From: Formosa haliotis
GTDB lineage: Bacteria > Bacteroidota > Bacteroidia > Flavobacteriales > Flavobacteriaceae
Reading direction: 5' to 3'
DNA length: 64,000 bases
Assembly (NCBI RefSeq): GCF_001685485.1
Contig: NZ_BDEL01000001.1
Location: 2,105,501-2,169,500 of the forward strand
Part shown: piece by piece, positions 26,228 to 34,600 of the stretch
Layout of the letters: each line of letters starts with the position of its first letter
How positions within the stretch are numbered: position 1 is the first letter of the stretch
Notes under the pieces: generated by a model
Told to the model about the DNA's origin: nothing
What the model saw: only the letters and a program-made list of their open reading frames with translations
Databases searched by the model: none
Program-made: the position numbers and the translations under genes

Positions 26228-26764
26228 TTATAAATCTGAGCACAAAGATAACAACTTCTGCATCGTTTTAAAATTTCTTGTTGTAGCCGATACGTTTAAT
26301 TTGCGTTCAAAAAAGTTATTATTACATTTTGCCTTACCATAGCTTTGAGTGGAATAAAAATATACGCAAGCATCAGTCACGACAAACACCTCATTCGCAT
26401 AGACTTCATTAGACACCATAGCTTTTAACTGGGCTGCTGGCTCTGATTTTAAAAGTGTAAAATAACTTGATTCTTTTTCGGTTTCTGAAAATGGGTTGGC
26501 TTCAAAAATAGTCCGAATTTCATTTTCACTTTTCACTAATACAGGCACTTCAAATTGGAAAGTTTTTACGATACTTTTAGAAATCATTTGTTCCAACTCA
26601 ACAGTATTAGTTTCTATACTTTGAAATACCACATTCCCACTTTGGATATAGGTTTTCACATGTTTAAACCCTAAACCCGTCATAAGTTCTCGCAACATAG
26701 CCATAGGCACTTTTTTCTGTCCCGAGACATTTATGCCTCTTAATAAAGCGATATAGGTTTTCAT
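26228..26764 (-). CDS. DUF1697 domain protein
   Basis: The 178-residue protein opens with the family signature YIALLRGINVSGQKKVPM and continues with LMTGLGFKHVKTYIQSGNVVF, both diagnostic of DUF1697. The family has a small alpha/beta fold and no assigned biochemical role. There is no signal or membrane segment. Its start overlaps the stop of the flavoprotein gene upstream in ATGA, and mvaD follows after four bases, so three genes may share a transcript, although mvaD also has its own candidate promoter. Confidence 0.88.
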   Translation of the reverse strand: MKTYIALLRGINVSGQKKVPMAMLRELMTGLGFKHVKTYIQSGNVVFQSIETNTVELEQMISKSIVKTFQFEVPVLVKSENEIRTIFEANPFSETEKESSYFTLLKSEPAAQLKAMVSNEVYANEVFVVTDACVYFYSTQSYGKAKCNNNFFERKLNVSATTRNFKTMQKLLSLCSDL

Positions 26765-27984
26765 GTTTTTTTAGTAATAGCTTCAGAAACAATAAAAGCA
26801 CCTGTCCATGCATTCTGAAAATTAAACCCTCCAGTAACGGCATCAATATTTAAAACCTCTCCCGCCAAATACAAATTTTTATGCTTCTTACTTTCGAAGC
26901 TTTTAAAATTAATTTCTTTTAAGTCCACACCTCCTGCAGTTACAAATTCTTCCTTGAACGTACTTTTACCATCCACTTTAAAAACGGCCTGTGTTAACTG
27001 ATTTGCCAACCCTTCTAATTGATTTTTATTAATATCTCCCCAACGGTCGGTTTCGGTCATCTCGGCAGCCAAAACCAATTGCTGCCACAAACGTTTAGGT
27101 AAATCGAATTTAGGAAACTTAAACACTGTTTTTTTAGCCGAATCTAATTTCTCTTGTTTTAAAATAGCTATTACCTCTTCTGCCGTTCGTCTTACAAAAT
27201 TGATTTGTATACTAAATTTATAATCCCGTTTCGCTAACTCTAAAGCACCAAAAGCCGATAATTTTAAAATAGCAGGTGCACTTAATCCCCAATGGGTTAC
27301 TAGAACAGGACCTTCGGAAAATAAATCGGTTCCCAAAACGGTGACTTCTGTATTTTGAGCTACAACTCCGGGAATTTCTTTAAGTCGGTTATCCTTAATG
27401 TTAAAAGTAAATAACGAAGGAACAGGTTCTAAAATACGATGTCCTAATTGCTGTAAAAGTTTCCAAACTTTTGGGCTGCTCCCTGAGGCTATTACAAGTT
27501 GTTCACTTATAAAATCGTCATGATTGGTTTCTATTTGCCACAAATTTTCAGTTTTAGAAATCGTCTTAACAGCATGATTGGTTAACACTTCAACCTTATG
27601 TTTTTTAGCTTCGTTTAAAAAGCAATCTATTATGGTTTGGGAATCGTTAGAAACTGGAAAAATTCGTCCGTCCTCTTCTATCTTTAAAGTCACACCACGC
27701 GCTTCAAACCAAGCCATGGTATCGCCAGTCATAAACTGATGAAACGGCCCCAATAATTCTTTCTCGCCCCTCGGATAATACTTTACTAATTCTTGTGGAA
27801 TAAATTCGGCATGGGTAACATTGCACCTGCCCCCTCCAGAGACTTTCACTTTTCCTAAAACGGCATTACCGCGTTCAAGAATGGTAACTTTTAACTGCGG
27901 ATTCTTCTCAGCAATATTAATGGCTGCAAAAAAACCTGCAGCGCCTCCACCAACTACTAATACATCCCTCCTTTGTTTTAACAT
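26761..27984 (-). CDS. BaiN/HI0933-family NAD(P)/FAD-dependent flavoprotein
   Basis: The 407-residue protein begins with the Rossmann dinucleotide loop VVGGGAAGFFAAINIAE, followed by LGKVKVSGGGRCNVTH, the hallmark of the HI0933/YhiN group, and ends with YLAGEVLNIDAVTGGFNFQNAW that closes the FAD site. The middle part is a family-specific substrate domain. Members bind FAD tightly; in gut bacteria some reduce bile-acid intermediates, but for most, including marine ones, the substrate is unknown. The stop overlaps the DUF1697 start by four bases. Confidence 0.9.
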   Translation of the reverse strand: MLKQRRDVLVVGGGAAGFFAAINIAEKNPQLKVTILERGNAVLGKVKVSGGGRCNVTHAEFIPQELVKYYPRGEKELLGPFHQFMTGDTMAWFEARGVTLKIEEDGRIFPVSNDSQTIIDCFLNEAKKHKVEVLTNHAVKTISKTENLWQIETNHDDFISEQLVIASGSSPKVWKLLQQLGHRILEPVPSLFTFNIKDNRLKEIPGVVAQNTEVTVLGTDLFSEGPVLVTHWGLSAPAILKLSAFGALELAKRDYKFSIQINFVRRTAEEVIAILKQEKLDSAKKTVFKFPKFDLPKRLWQQLVLAAEMTETDRWGDINKNQLEGLANQLTQAVFKVDGKSTFKEEFVTAGGVDLKEINFKSFESKKHKNLYLAGEVLNIDAVTGGFNFQNAWTGAFIVSEAITKKT

Positions 27985-28129
27985 AGAGGTTATTTATTTT
28001 ATGATTTGCTGTAAAGATATAAATAATAAAAAAAGAAAATTTGGACATGAGATTTTCGCCTCCATAACCAGATTTATATAGAAGATATTATATTAACAAA
28101 CTATAGTTGCATAATTAAAAAAAGAAAGA

Positions 28130-28195
28130 CTAGAATTCTAGCTGTTTCATTTTTAAAACAAACCGTTTTAAACTTTAATAAAATCAGCTAGATTC
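28130..28195. repeat. Inverted repeat with internal hairpin
   Basis: The palindrome CTAGAATTCTAG at 28130-28141 starts an arm GAATTCTAGCTG that pairs, with one bulged base, with CAGCTAGATTC at 28185-28195. Between them AAAAC and GTTTT can form a second stem. It could be a small structured RNA, a terminator or a remnant of a mobile repeat. Confidence 0.4.
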
Positions 28196-28291
28196 CCAGT
28201 CGCGACATACCAATAGGTACAAAACAAAAATACGCTCAAGATTTTATCTTAATACACTTCAAGGTATTAAGTCCTTTATTACGTAATTAAT

Positions 28292-28390
28292 TTAAATGTT
28301 TGTATCGGTAAGAATTAAAATAAGGATTGTAAATCCAATAGCCATAATAGTCGCTATTCTAATTGTTCTCAAAGTAATTTTAGTCTCCAT
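28292..28390 (-). CDS. Possible 32-aa single-helix membrane peptide
   Basis: From the ATG at 28390 the minus strand encodes 32 residues: a short basic N terminus (METKITLRTIRIA) followed by a hydrophobic helix (TIMAIGFTILILILT) and a stop. Size and charge pattern are those of bacterial one-helix membrane peptides. There is no clear promoter or ribosome site, and AT-rich sequence makes such chance frames common, so the call is tentative. Confidence 0.25.
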   Translation of the reverse strand: METKITLRTIRIATIMAIGFTILILILTDTNI

Positions 28391-28703
28391 GGGTTAATTA
28401 TTTTTAATGTTATACGAGGGATTAAAGAATTTTCATTCTAAAAATTTGTTTCGACATAACACAACGTAGGAGCTGAAGTAGATTCAATAAATTATTTGGA
28501 CAAGCCTAATTTAACAAACTTTTTACTTATTTTAAAATTATAGACCCCTGTTTTTGAGAATATTCTACCAAATGTTAAAATATCAGATAGAATACATAAT
28601 TCGAACCCTAAAATAAATAAGTGAACGCTTTTAAAACGAAAAATAACATAGATCTTATTGAATTTAAGCCCTTTACTTCGACTCAAGTCCATGAGATCTT
28701 AAC

Positions 28704-28746
28704 CTCGGTTTTCTCCTAGCTTATTAGCTAAAAGAAATCGGCCGAG
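28704..28746 (-). terminator. Hairpin downstream of the phosphodiesterase gene
   Basis: CTCGG at 28704-28708 pairs with CCGAG at 28742-28746, and TAGCT-TATT-AGCTA forms the top of the stem. It lies 31 bases past the gene's stop. A U tract is lacking, so it may act only as a weak terminator or to protect the 3' end. Confidence 0.45.
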
Positions 28747-28776
28747 ATGCTCCAATTCTAATTTCAACCAACAGCC

Positions 28777-29466
28777 TTATACCCGATCTGGGTTATCAGA
28801 AATAATGGCGTCTACACCATAATCTTTCATCCTGTTAATGGTTTTTATATCGTTTACAGTCCACACATTAACCTTATAACCTTGCTCTTGTGCCTTTTTA
28901 ACATTATCGCGAGTAAGAATCGCATAATTAGCATGTATCGCTTTTGCCTTTATGGTTTCTGCAAACTCCATAGCCTCTACAACGCTGGCTTTAGATAGAA
29001 TGCCTAACGGGATCTCCTTATCGAAACCATACACATCCTCTAGTTCGCGATGTTGAAAACTAGACACTATAAAATCTGAATAATTCCAACCGTGATTTTT
29101 AATATATTCTTGGATAATTTCACAAGTGGCTTCTGCTGTAAATTTTCCTTTTAACTCGATATTTAAAACACATTTCCTATCTATTAAATCTAAAACCTCA
29201 GCTAAAGTAGGAATAGAAAATTCCCCATTCACTTTAAGTACTTTTAATTCTGAAAGAGTGTATTTAGATATTTCGCCTTCTCCGTTGGTCATGCGGTCTA
29301 ATGTAAAATCGTGAAAGACTACTAATTCTCCCGAAGCACAACAATGCACATCGACTTCAATACCATCTACATTAAAATCTAAGGCTTTTTGAACAGATTC
29401 TAGAGTATTTTCTGCAACATAGGCTTTGGCACCACGATGCCCCATAACTAAACAATTTGATTTCAT
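28777..29466 (-). CDS. Glycerophosphodiester phosphodiesterase
   Basis: The 229-residue protein has the GDPD barrel signature GHRGAKAYVAENTLES near the start (His and Arg/Glu of the active site), then GIEVDVHCCASGELVVFHD with the metal-binding Glu, Asp and second His. There is no signal peptide, so it should be the cytosolic UgpQ-like type, cleaving glycerophosphodiesters to glycerol-3-phosphate and an alcohol. The thioesterase gene lies directly upstream with a three-base gap; together they suggest lipid turnover. Confidence 0.92.
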   Translation of the reverse strand: MKSNCLVMGHRGAKAYVAENTLESVQKALDFNVDGIEVDVHCCASGELVVFHDFTLDRMTNGEGEISKYTLSELKVLKVNGEFSIPTLAEVLDLIDRKCVLNIELKGKFTAEATCEIIQEYIKNHGWNYSDFIVSSFQHRELEDVYGFDKEIPLGILSKASVVEAMEFAETIKAKAIHANYAILTRDNVKKAQEQGYKVNVWTVNDIKTINRMKDYGVDAIISDNPDRV

Positions 29467-29469
29467 ATT

Positions 29470-30342
29470 TTATTTTGATTTAATAATTGGACGCATTAAT
29501 CCTTCTTGGGCGACACATGCAATAAGCTTGCCATCTCTAGAAAATATATTTCCTTTTGCAAAACCACGCGCATTTGAAGCATTAGGTGTTTCTATGGAAT
29601 ACAACATCCAATCCTCGAAATCGAAATCTCTAAAAAACCACATAGAATGATCTAAACTCGCCATTTGTGTGTTTCCAAAATGTGCTTTACTAGCATGCGG
29701 CAACAAAGCTGCTGCCAATATGTTATAATCGGATATATAGGTTAAAATTTGTTGTTTTGTGGCTAAGTCGGCATCTGGAATAGCCTTCTTCAATTTAAAC
29801 CAGACATTAGAATATGGTGGTAAATCGGATTGCTTTAAAGGGTTTAAAACCTCTACAGGTTTAAAATCTATTGGGCGCTCAATCTCTAAAAAACGCTTGG
29901 TTAACCCTGGTAAAACATCACCAAACTTCAATAGCATTTCACTCCAACTTAACAACTCTTCGGGTTGCTTTAAACTGGTATTCATTTCTATTTGATGGTT
30001 ATGTCCGGTTTCTTCCTTATGAAACGATGCCGCCAAAATAAAAATAGTCGTCCCATTCTGACTGGCTAAAACTCGACGGGTAGAGAAACTTCCGCCATCG
30101 CGAACTTCATTAACCTCATAAGTAATAGGCACATTTAAATCGCCCGCTTCTATAAAATAGGCATGTAAGGAATGTAGAATCCTATTATTTTTTAGGGTCC
30201 TATAGGCTGCATTTACCGCTTGTGCTAAAACCTGACCTCCAAACACATTAGGACTTCCAATGGTTTGACTGACACCTTCAAAATGAGAAGCATCTATCTT
30301 TTTTAAATCTAAAAGTTCTAATAAGTCGTGAGCAGATTTCAT
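29470..30342 (-). CDS. tesB: Acyl-CoA thioesterase II
   Basis: I choose the ATG at 30342 (MKSAHDLLELLDLKKI, about 290 residues), since a -7 box overlaps the alternative ATG at 30366 and TesB proteins start near this point. The protein is a double hotdog: GSPNVFGGQVLAQAVNAA in the first half, and ASLDHSMWFFRDFDFEDW in the second, with the catalytic Asp in LDHSMWF. It hydrolyses medium- to long-chain acyl-CoA in the cytosol. The phosphodiesterase gene follows after three bases. Confidence 0.92.
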   Translation of the reverse strand: MKSAHDLLELLDLKKIDASHFEGVSQTIGSPNVFGGQVLAQAVNAAYRTLKNNRILHSLHAYFIEAGDLNVPITYEVNEVRDGGSFSTRRVLASQNGTTIFILAASFHKEETGHNHQIEMNTSLKQPEELLSWSEMLLKFGDVLPGLTKRFLEIERPIDFKPVEVLNPLKQSDLPPYSNVWFKLKKAIPDADLATKQQILTYISDYNILAAALLPHASKAHFGNTQMASLDHSMWFFRDFDFEDWMLYSIETPNASNARGFAKGNIFSRDGKLIACVAQEGLMRPIIKSK

Positions 30343-30363
30343 ATACATTGGGTTTAGAATATT

Positions 30364-30371
30364 CAAAGCTA
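30364..30371 (-). promoter_or_regulatory. Candidate -7 box for tesB
   Basis: The minus strand reads TAGCTTTG, a full TAnnTTTG match, with TTG 16 bases further upstream. Transcription would start near 30357, so only the ATG at 30342 could be used from it. Confidence 0.45.
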
Positions 30372-30427
30372 TTAAAATGATTTTTCACAACCTCATCTTT
30401 ATGGAGTTTTATGAAGAACAAAAAAAA

Positions 30428-30460
30428 ACACCAAACTGCGTAAATTTTACGCAATTTGGT
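30428..30460 (-). terminator. Terminator of the hemerythrin gene
   Basis: CACCAAACTGCGTAAA pairs over its full length, apart from one bulge, with TTTACGCAATTTGGTG. On the minus strand the stem is followed by a long T run. It lies 30 bases past the stop of the hemerythrin gene. Confidence 0.85.
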
Positions 30461-30489
30461 GAAAGGAATAAGCTATTAATCTACTGTTC

Positions 30490-30924
30490 TTACCTATTCT
30501 TTTTCATAAATGTTTCATAATCTGAAGCGAGAGAAGTTTTCTGTTTTTCAGACAAGGTTTTACCTGCCAATTGAAAAAAGGTATGTTCTTCGTCTTCCAG
30601 ATGATGTTCTACTTTTTCCTTTAATTTTTTTGCTATTTTCAACCAAGCAGACGAATCATATTCGGTATCTTCAAGCTGCTCAATTAACTCATCTATTTCA
30701 TGATGTTCTGCAATACCATGTCGTGCATGATCTTGCATCATATCCGATGAAATTAACGGTTTATAAAAATGACGCTCTTCTGCATTAGCATGAACTTCAA
30801 GTTCATTTCTTACCGCTTTAAAAAGCTCATCTCTGTTTTTAGTATCGCCCGAAGATTGCACTAATTTATCGAGTAAATCACGTTGAATATCATGATCGTG
30901 TCTTATGGCTTCAAAAATAGTCAT
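30490..30924 (-). CDS. Hemerythrin-domain protein
   Basis: The 144-residue protein is a four-helix bundle with His/Glu ligands in the order expected for a di-iron hemerythrin: RHDHDIQRDLL near residue 8, VHANAEERHFY near 48, IAEHHEIDELI near 72 and VEHHLEDEEHTFF near 109. Such small cytosolic proteins bind O2 or NO, or protect against oxidative and nitrosative stress. The gene lies 21 bases after a YtxH-family stress protein gene and has its own terminator, so it forms a two-gene stress unit. Confidence 0.9.
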   Translation of the reverse strand: MTIFEAIRHDHDIQRDLLDKLVQSSGDTKNRDELFKAVRNELEVHANAEERHFYKPLISSDMMQDHARHGIAEHHEIDELIEQLEDTEYDSSAWLKIAKKLKEKVEHHLEDEEHTFFQLAGKTLSEKQKTSLASDYETFMKKNR

Positions 30925-30945
30925 GTTTCTTACTGTTTTTTTTAA

Positions 30946-31314
30946 TTAAACTGTAGCTGTAGTTTTCGTACTTCCGTTGGTTTTCACTTCTTTATTAAAG
31001 TGTCTGTTTTTAGTTCTTAAAACCTCCAACTTTTTTTCTAAAGCCTTCATAATATCTTCTGTTTTATGACTACCATCGGCTACTATAGATTCTATTTGTT
31101 CTTCTAAAGTTCCTTTAGTGATATTCACTTTTTTAGCTACCATATCGGCAATATCTGAAGCTTGATCGGCTATTTTATTCTTTGTATTCTCGGCTTCTTT
31201 CGAGATTTTTTTACGTGTCTTACTACCTTTATCAGGAGCAAATAGTATTCCCATTGCTGCCCCTAAAGCGGTTCCTGCTATAACACCTAAAAATGTACTT
31301 CCTGAATTATTCAT
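30946..31314 (-). CDS. YtxH-like stress protein
   Basis: The 122-residue protein has one N-terminal hydrophobic glycine-rich helix, FLGVIAGTALGAAMGILFAPDKG, the signature of YtxH/gas-vesicle-protein-like general stress proteins. It is followed by a charged helical tail rich in Lys and Glu (KTRKKISKEAENTKNKIADQ). It likely sits at the inner membrane with the tail in the cytosol. In other bacteria relatives are induced by general stress; here it shares a transcript with the hemerythrin gene. A TACCTTTG box lies at 31349-31356. Confidence 0.85.
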   Translation of the reverse strand: MNNSGSTFLGVIAGTALGAAMGILFAPDKGSKTRKKISKEAENTKNKIADQASDIADMVAKKVNITKGTLEEQIESIVADGSHKTEDIMKALEKKLEVLRTKNRHFNKEVKTNGSTKTTATV

Positions 31315-31348
31315 AATATTTTTGTTTTAATAGTTAAACTTGATATTA

Positions 31349-31356
31349 CAAAGGTA
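31349..31356 (-). promoter_or_regulatory. Candidate -7 box for the YtxH-hemerythrin unit
   Basis: The minus strand reads TACCTTTG, matching TAnnTTTG, about 35 bases before the YtxH start. The -33 element is not clear. Confidence 0.4.
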
Positions 31357-31422
31357 GTTTGGATGCCTGCTCTGTATTAACTCTAAACATTTTAAAATTA
31401 ACCGAATACAATAACTATAAAA

Positions 31423-32379
31423 TTAGCGCCACTCTAAAGCACTGCGTTCTTCCCAATAAGCACTAGATTTTGTGGCAAAAATTTGAAGTTGATGTAATTC
31501 TTCTTTTGAAAAATTAAATTGAAGGGCTTTTAAATTTTCTTGAAGTTGCGTAGTTGTTAATGCACCACTTAGCACATAATCGGGTTGTAAACTATCTATT
31601 ACAAATCGGATGGCAATAGCGTCTACACCTATATTATAGTGTTTTGAAAGCAAATTAAAATAAGTATACGCTTTAGCATAATGCGGATAAGCACTGTTTT
31701 CGAAAATACGCCCATTGGCTAAGGCTTCTTTAATAATTACGGTTTTTCCTTCGGCAAGAATTTGTTTTAAAATAGTATAGGTAGATTGTTCAAAGATATT
31801 ATACGTAACCTGAAAACTTGTAAATAGGTCTTCGCCTTCCATTTTTATACTTAAAGCCCGTTCTATAATCTCGGTCTGATTGGCACCACTAGTTGTGATT
31901 CCAATCTGAACTCCTGTTTCTTTTTTTATACGATGTAATGCTTCAAGTACTTCTTCGTTATCAAAAATACCACTCTCTAAAGTGGCCGAATGCACTTGAT
32001 AGATTTGTAATTCGGGTAATAGTATTTTAGACACGTCCCACTGTTCGCGTAATTTGGAAACACTATGCTCTTTAATTTCGTGTTTCCCGGAATACCCCAG
32101 CTCCCAATTCGCCATATAAGTATAGCCCCATTTGGTACTTAAGGTCACATCTTTATGTTGCCTTAAACTGTGCCACTGCATTAAAAATCGTTCCCCTTTA
32201 CCATAAGATGGCGCGGTATCGAAATAGCGAAGACCCAAGGTATAAGCCTCGTCTAAAACCTGCATGGCATTCGCTTCAAAAACAGCTTCCGACTGCTGAA
32301 TTTCTTCTTCTTTTATATTGATATATTCCGGGCGACCAATAGCTGCCAACCCTAAGCCTAGTTGTGTGTGTTTCGACAT
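31423..32379 (-). CDS. Aldo/keto reductase
   Basis: The 318-residue protein has the aldo/keto reductase barrel and its catalytic residues: the Asp-Tyr pair in YFDTAPSYGKGERFL (general acid Tyr), the Lys in LSTKWGYTY and the His in IYQVHSATLESG. It reduces aldehydes or ketones with NADPH; the natural substrate cannot be told. It lies 64 bases after egtD in the same direction, and so may be the last gene of the ergothioneine transcript. Confidence 0.9.
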   Translation of the reverse strand: MSKHTQLGLGLAAIGRPEYINIKEEEIQQSEAVFEANAMQVLDEAYTLGLRYFDTAPSYGKGERFLMQWHSLRQHKDVTLSTKWGYTYMANWELGYSGKHEIKEHSVSKLREQWDVSKILLPELQIYQVHSATLESGIFDNEEVLEALHRIKKETGVQIGITTSGANQTEIIERALSIKMEGEDLFTSFQVTYNIFEQSTYTILKQILAEGKTVIIKEALANGRIFENSAYPHYAKAYTYFNLLSKHYNIGVDAIAIRFVIDSLQPDYVLSGALTTTQLQENLKALQFNFSKEELHQLQIFATKSSAYWEERSALEWR

Positions 32380-32443
32380 ATTATAAGTACTATTTATGCA
32401 TTCAAGGTACTAAACTAAGAACATCTAAGGCTTACATTTTTAA

Positions 32444-33382
32444 TTATTTTTCCCACAAACTATCGCTGAAGTAATGCTTACAGTCTAAAAAGTGTGTATT
32501 TGGCTTAAAGCCGGTAGTTTGTGCCAAATGGTCGATTTCTGAAAGGCTATATTTTTTTGAAAGTTCTGTCCAAATCAATTCATTCTGCTTAAAATGTATG
32601 GTTTCACCAAAATTTTCGAAATATACATCTTGGGCCTTTAAACTCACTAAATAACTTTTAACCTGACCTGTTGTAGGATCGTAATGACAATAAAAATCGA
32701 AATCATCCAGCTTAAAATCAGCTCCAAATTCCCGATTCATGCGTTGCAATAAATTTAAATTAAACCGCTTGGTAATCCCGTATTCGTCGAAATAAGCTTT
32801 TGTAATGGTAATTGGATTTTTCTTTAAATCGAAACCAATCAATAATTTGTCGCCAACATTCATATTTTTATGAAATAGCGCCAATAAATCTAAAGCATCG
32901 GCTTTTAAATAATTCCCAATATTACTTCCTAAAAACAGTAACAAATTCGGAATGGTTTCTGCCGACATCTCTTTTAAAATCTCAAAATAATCGCCTACCT
33001 GAGGCTTAATACTTAAGTCTGGTAATCGCGATTTTAATTTTTCTGCAAGCATGTTTATAGCTTCACCAGAAATATCTATCGGCACATAGTTAAAAGGCAC
33101 TTGTTTTGCCACTAAAAACTCCAATAATTTAAAAGTTTTAAAGCCATCGCCAGCTCCTAATTCTATGATATTAAAAGGTTCCGAAAACTCTAAAGCCCGA
33201 TAAATTTGCTCCGCTTGAAGCGATAAAATTTCAAATTCGCTATCGGTTAAATAGTAATCCGGCATGCGCATAATTTCCTGAAAAATGCGACTGCCAGTAG
33301 CATCGTAAAAATATTTAGACGCCATATATTTATTTTGGGCAGTTAAACCTTCAATAATCTCGTGTTTTACTAGTGTTTCCAT
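32444..33382 (-). CDS. egtD: L-histidine N-alpha-methyltransferase EgtD
   Basis: The 312-residue protein is a SAM-dependent methyltransferase with MPDYYLTDSEFEILS, which is the EgtD signature around the histidine site, then the SAM motif NIIELGAGDGFKTFKLL, LLFLGSNIGNY and GFDLKKNP. It trimethylates the alpha-amino group of histidine to hercynine, the first step of ergothioneine synthesis. EgtB is encoded one base upstream, so the two enzymes are cotranscribed. Confidence 0.93.
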   Translation of the reverse strand: METLVKHEIIEGLTAQNKYMASKYFYDATGSRIFQEIMRMPDYYLTDSEFEILSLQAEQIYRALEFSEPFNIIELGAGDGFKTFKLLEFLVAKQVPFNYVPIDISGEAINMLAEKLKSRLPDLSIKPQVGDYFEILKEMSAETIPNLLLFLGSNIGNYLKADALDLLALFHKNMNVGDKLLIGFDLKKNPITITKAYFDEYGITKRFNLNLLQRMNREFGADFKLDDFDFYCHYDPTTGQVKSYLVSLKAQDVYFENFGETIHFKQNELIWTELSKKYSLSEIDHLAQTTGFKPNTHFLDCKHYFSDSLWEK

Positions 33383-33383
33383 A

Positions 33384-34529
33384 TTATTTTACCAATCTAA
33401 TTCCAGAAAATTGCCATCGCATACTGGGGTGAAAAAAATTACGATATGTAGGACGACTATGTCCAAATACCGTTGCTACAGAGGCGCCACGAAGCACCAT
33501 CTGGTTAATCATAAACTTACCATTATACTCGCCCAAAGCACCTTCTGCCTTAGTAAAATTAGGATATGGTAAATACGCACTATAGGTCCATTCCCATAAC
33601 TGCCCCCAAGCCAAATGCCCCGAAGCGACTTCCCACTCAAACTCCGTTGGTAAGCGCATACCTTTCCATTCGGCGTAAGCAAAAGCTTCATAAAAACTAA
33701 TATGCATTACCGGTTCGTTTTCTTCCACAGGTTTAAATCCATCTAAGGTATAGGTATGCCAAACGCCATCCACTTTATGCCAATACAAGGGCGCTGAAAT
33801 ATGTTCTTCTTGTATAAAATCCCAGCCTTCGGCGTGCCATAAATTAAAATCTTGATATCCACCTGCTTCAATAAATGCGATATAATCAGCATTACTCACT
33901 AGGTTTTCACTTATTTGAAATTCTTGAAGAAACACCTTATGAACACCCTGCTCATTATCATAACAAAACGAAGGCGATTGATGCCCGATAGTGTAAATCC
34001 CCTCTGGAATAGTTAAAAATTCTGAAGATTCTGAAACCGGTGTAAACTTTAAGTCATTAGTTATCGCAGGAAAAGTAGGCTGATTTCCTAAAATATATTT
34101 TATGTCGTAATAAAACAACTCTTGATGTTGCTGCTCGTGATTTATCCCTAAAATGACGATATCTTCAGCTTCCTTACCAATATCACCGTCTAAAAATTTT
34201 AGCATTTGGGCATCGACATAGTCGCGATATTCAAACACAGCAGCCACACTTGGCCTAGTCATTAATCCGCGGTTAGGCCGCAGTACCCGATCGCCTGCAT
34301 TGTTATAATAACTGTTGAACAGGTATGCAAAATCCTCATCGAACACCTGATAGTCTGCCACAAAATTCGTGAGTACAAACTGCTCGAAAAACCAAGTAGA
34401 ATGCGCTAAATGCCATTTGGGTGGCGATACAAACACGGCTGGTTGCACAGAATAATCCTCGACTAACAAGGATGTGCTAATCTGTTTAAAGCGTTCTCGC
34501 GTATGTATAAATTGCTCTTTTAAAGACAT
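33384..34529 (-). CDS. egtB: Ergothioneine synthase EgtB
   Basis: The 381-residue protein has an N-terminal DinB-like domain with iron ligands in WHLAHSTWFFEQF and in NHEQQHQELFYYD (His of HEQQHQE), and a C-terminal sulfatase-modifying-factor (FGE-like) domain ending RGASVATVFGHSRPTYRNFF. It is a non-heme iron sulfoxide synthase that joins hercynine to a thiol, gamma-glutamylcysteine in type I or cysteine in other types. No egtA, egtC or egtE is adjacent, so the thiol donor and the lyase must be encoded elsewhere, or the enzyme is of a cysteine-using type. Confidence 0.93.
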   Translation of the reverse strand: MSLKEQFIHTRERFKQISTSLLVEDYSVQPAVFVSPPKWHLAHSTWFFEQFVLTNFVADYQVFDEDFAYLFNSYYNNAGDRVLRPNRGLMTRPSVAAVFEYRDYVDAQMLKFLDGDIGKEAEDIVILGINHEQQHQELFYYDIKYILGNQPTFPAITNDLKFTPVSESSEFLTIPEGIYTIGHQSPSFCYDNEQGVHKVFLQEFQISENLVSNADYIAFIEAGGYQDFNLWHAEGWDFIQEEHISAPLYWHKVDGVWHTYTLDGFKPVEENEPVMHISFYEAFAYAEWKGMRLPTEFEWEVASGHLAWGQLWEWTYSAYLPYPNFTKAEGALGEYNGKFMINQMVLRGASVATVFGHSRPTYRNFFHPSMRWQFSGIRLVK

Positions 34530-34600
34530 AGGTTATGCGTGTATGGTAAAAGTCTTTAATAATTCGCAGTTCTACGCGCTGTATCGCATAAAAACGGTGC

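Larger units (their letters stand above)
27985..28776. other. Long intergenic region with hairpins and little coding potential
   Basis: This 792-base stretch holds no convincing gene of normal size. It contains an imperfect inverted repeat at 28134-28195 around a CTAGAATTCTAG palindrome, a 32-codon ORF with one hydrophobic helix (28292-28390, minus), a 66-codon lysine- and phenylalanine-rich ORF without a recognisable feature, and a hairpin past the phosphodiesterase gene at 28704-28746. The rest is AT-rich and featureless to me. Confidence 0.6.

Noticed and set aside
28492..28692. 66-codon frame in the long gap, minus strand
   Set aside because: Phe-, Lys- and Ile-rich composition as expected from random AT-rich sequence, with no motif, no promoter and no neighbour within operon distance.
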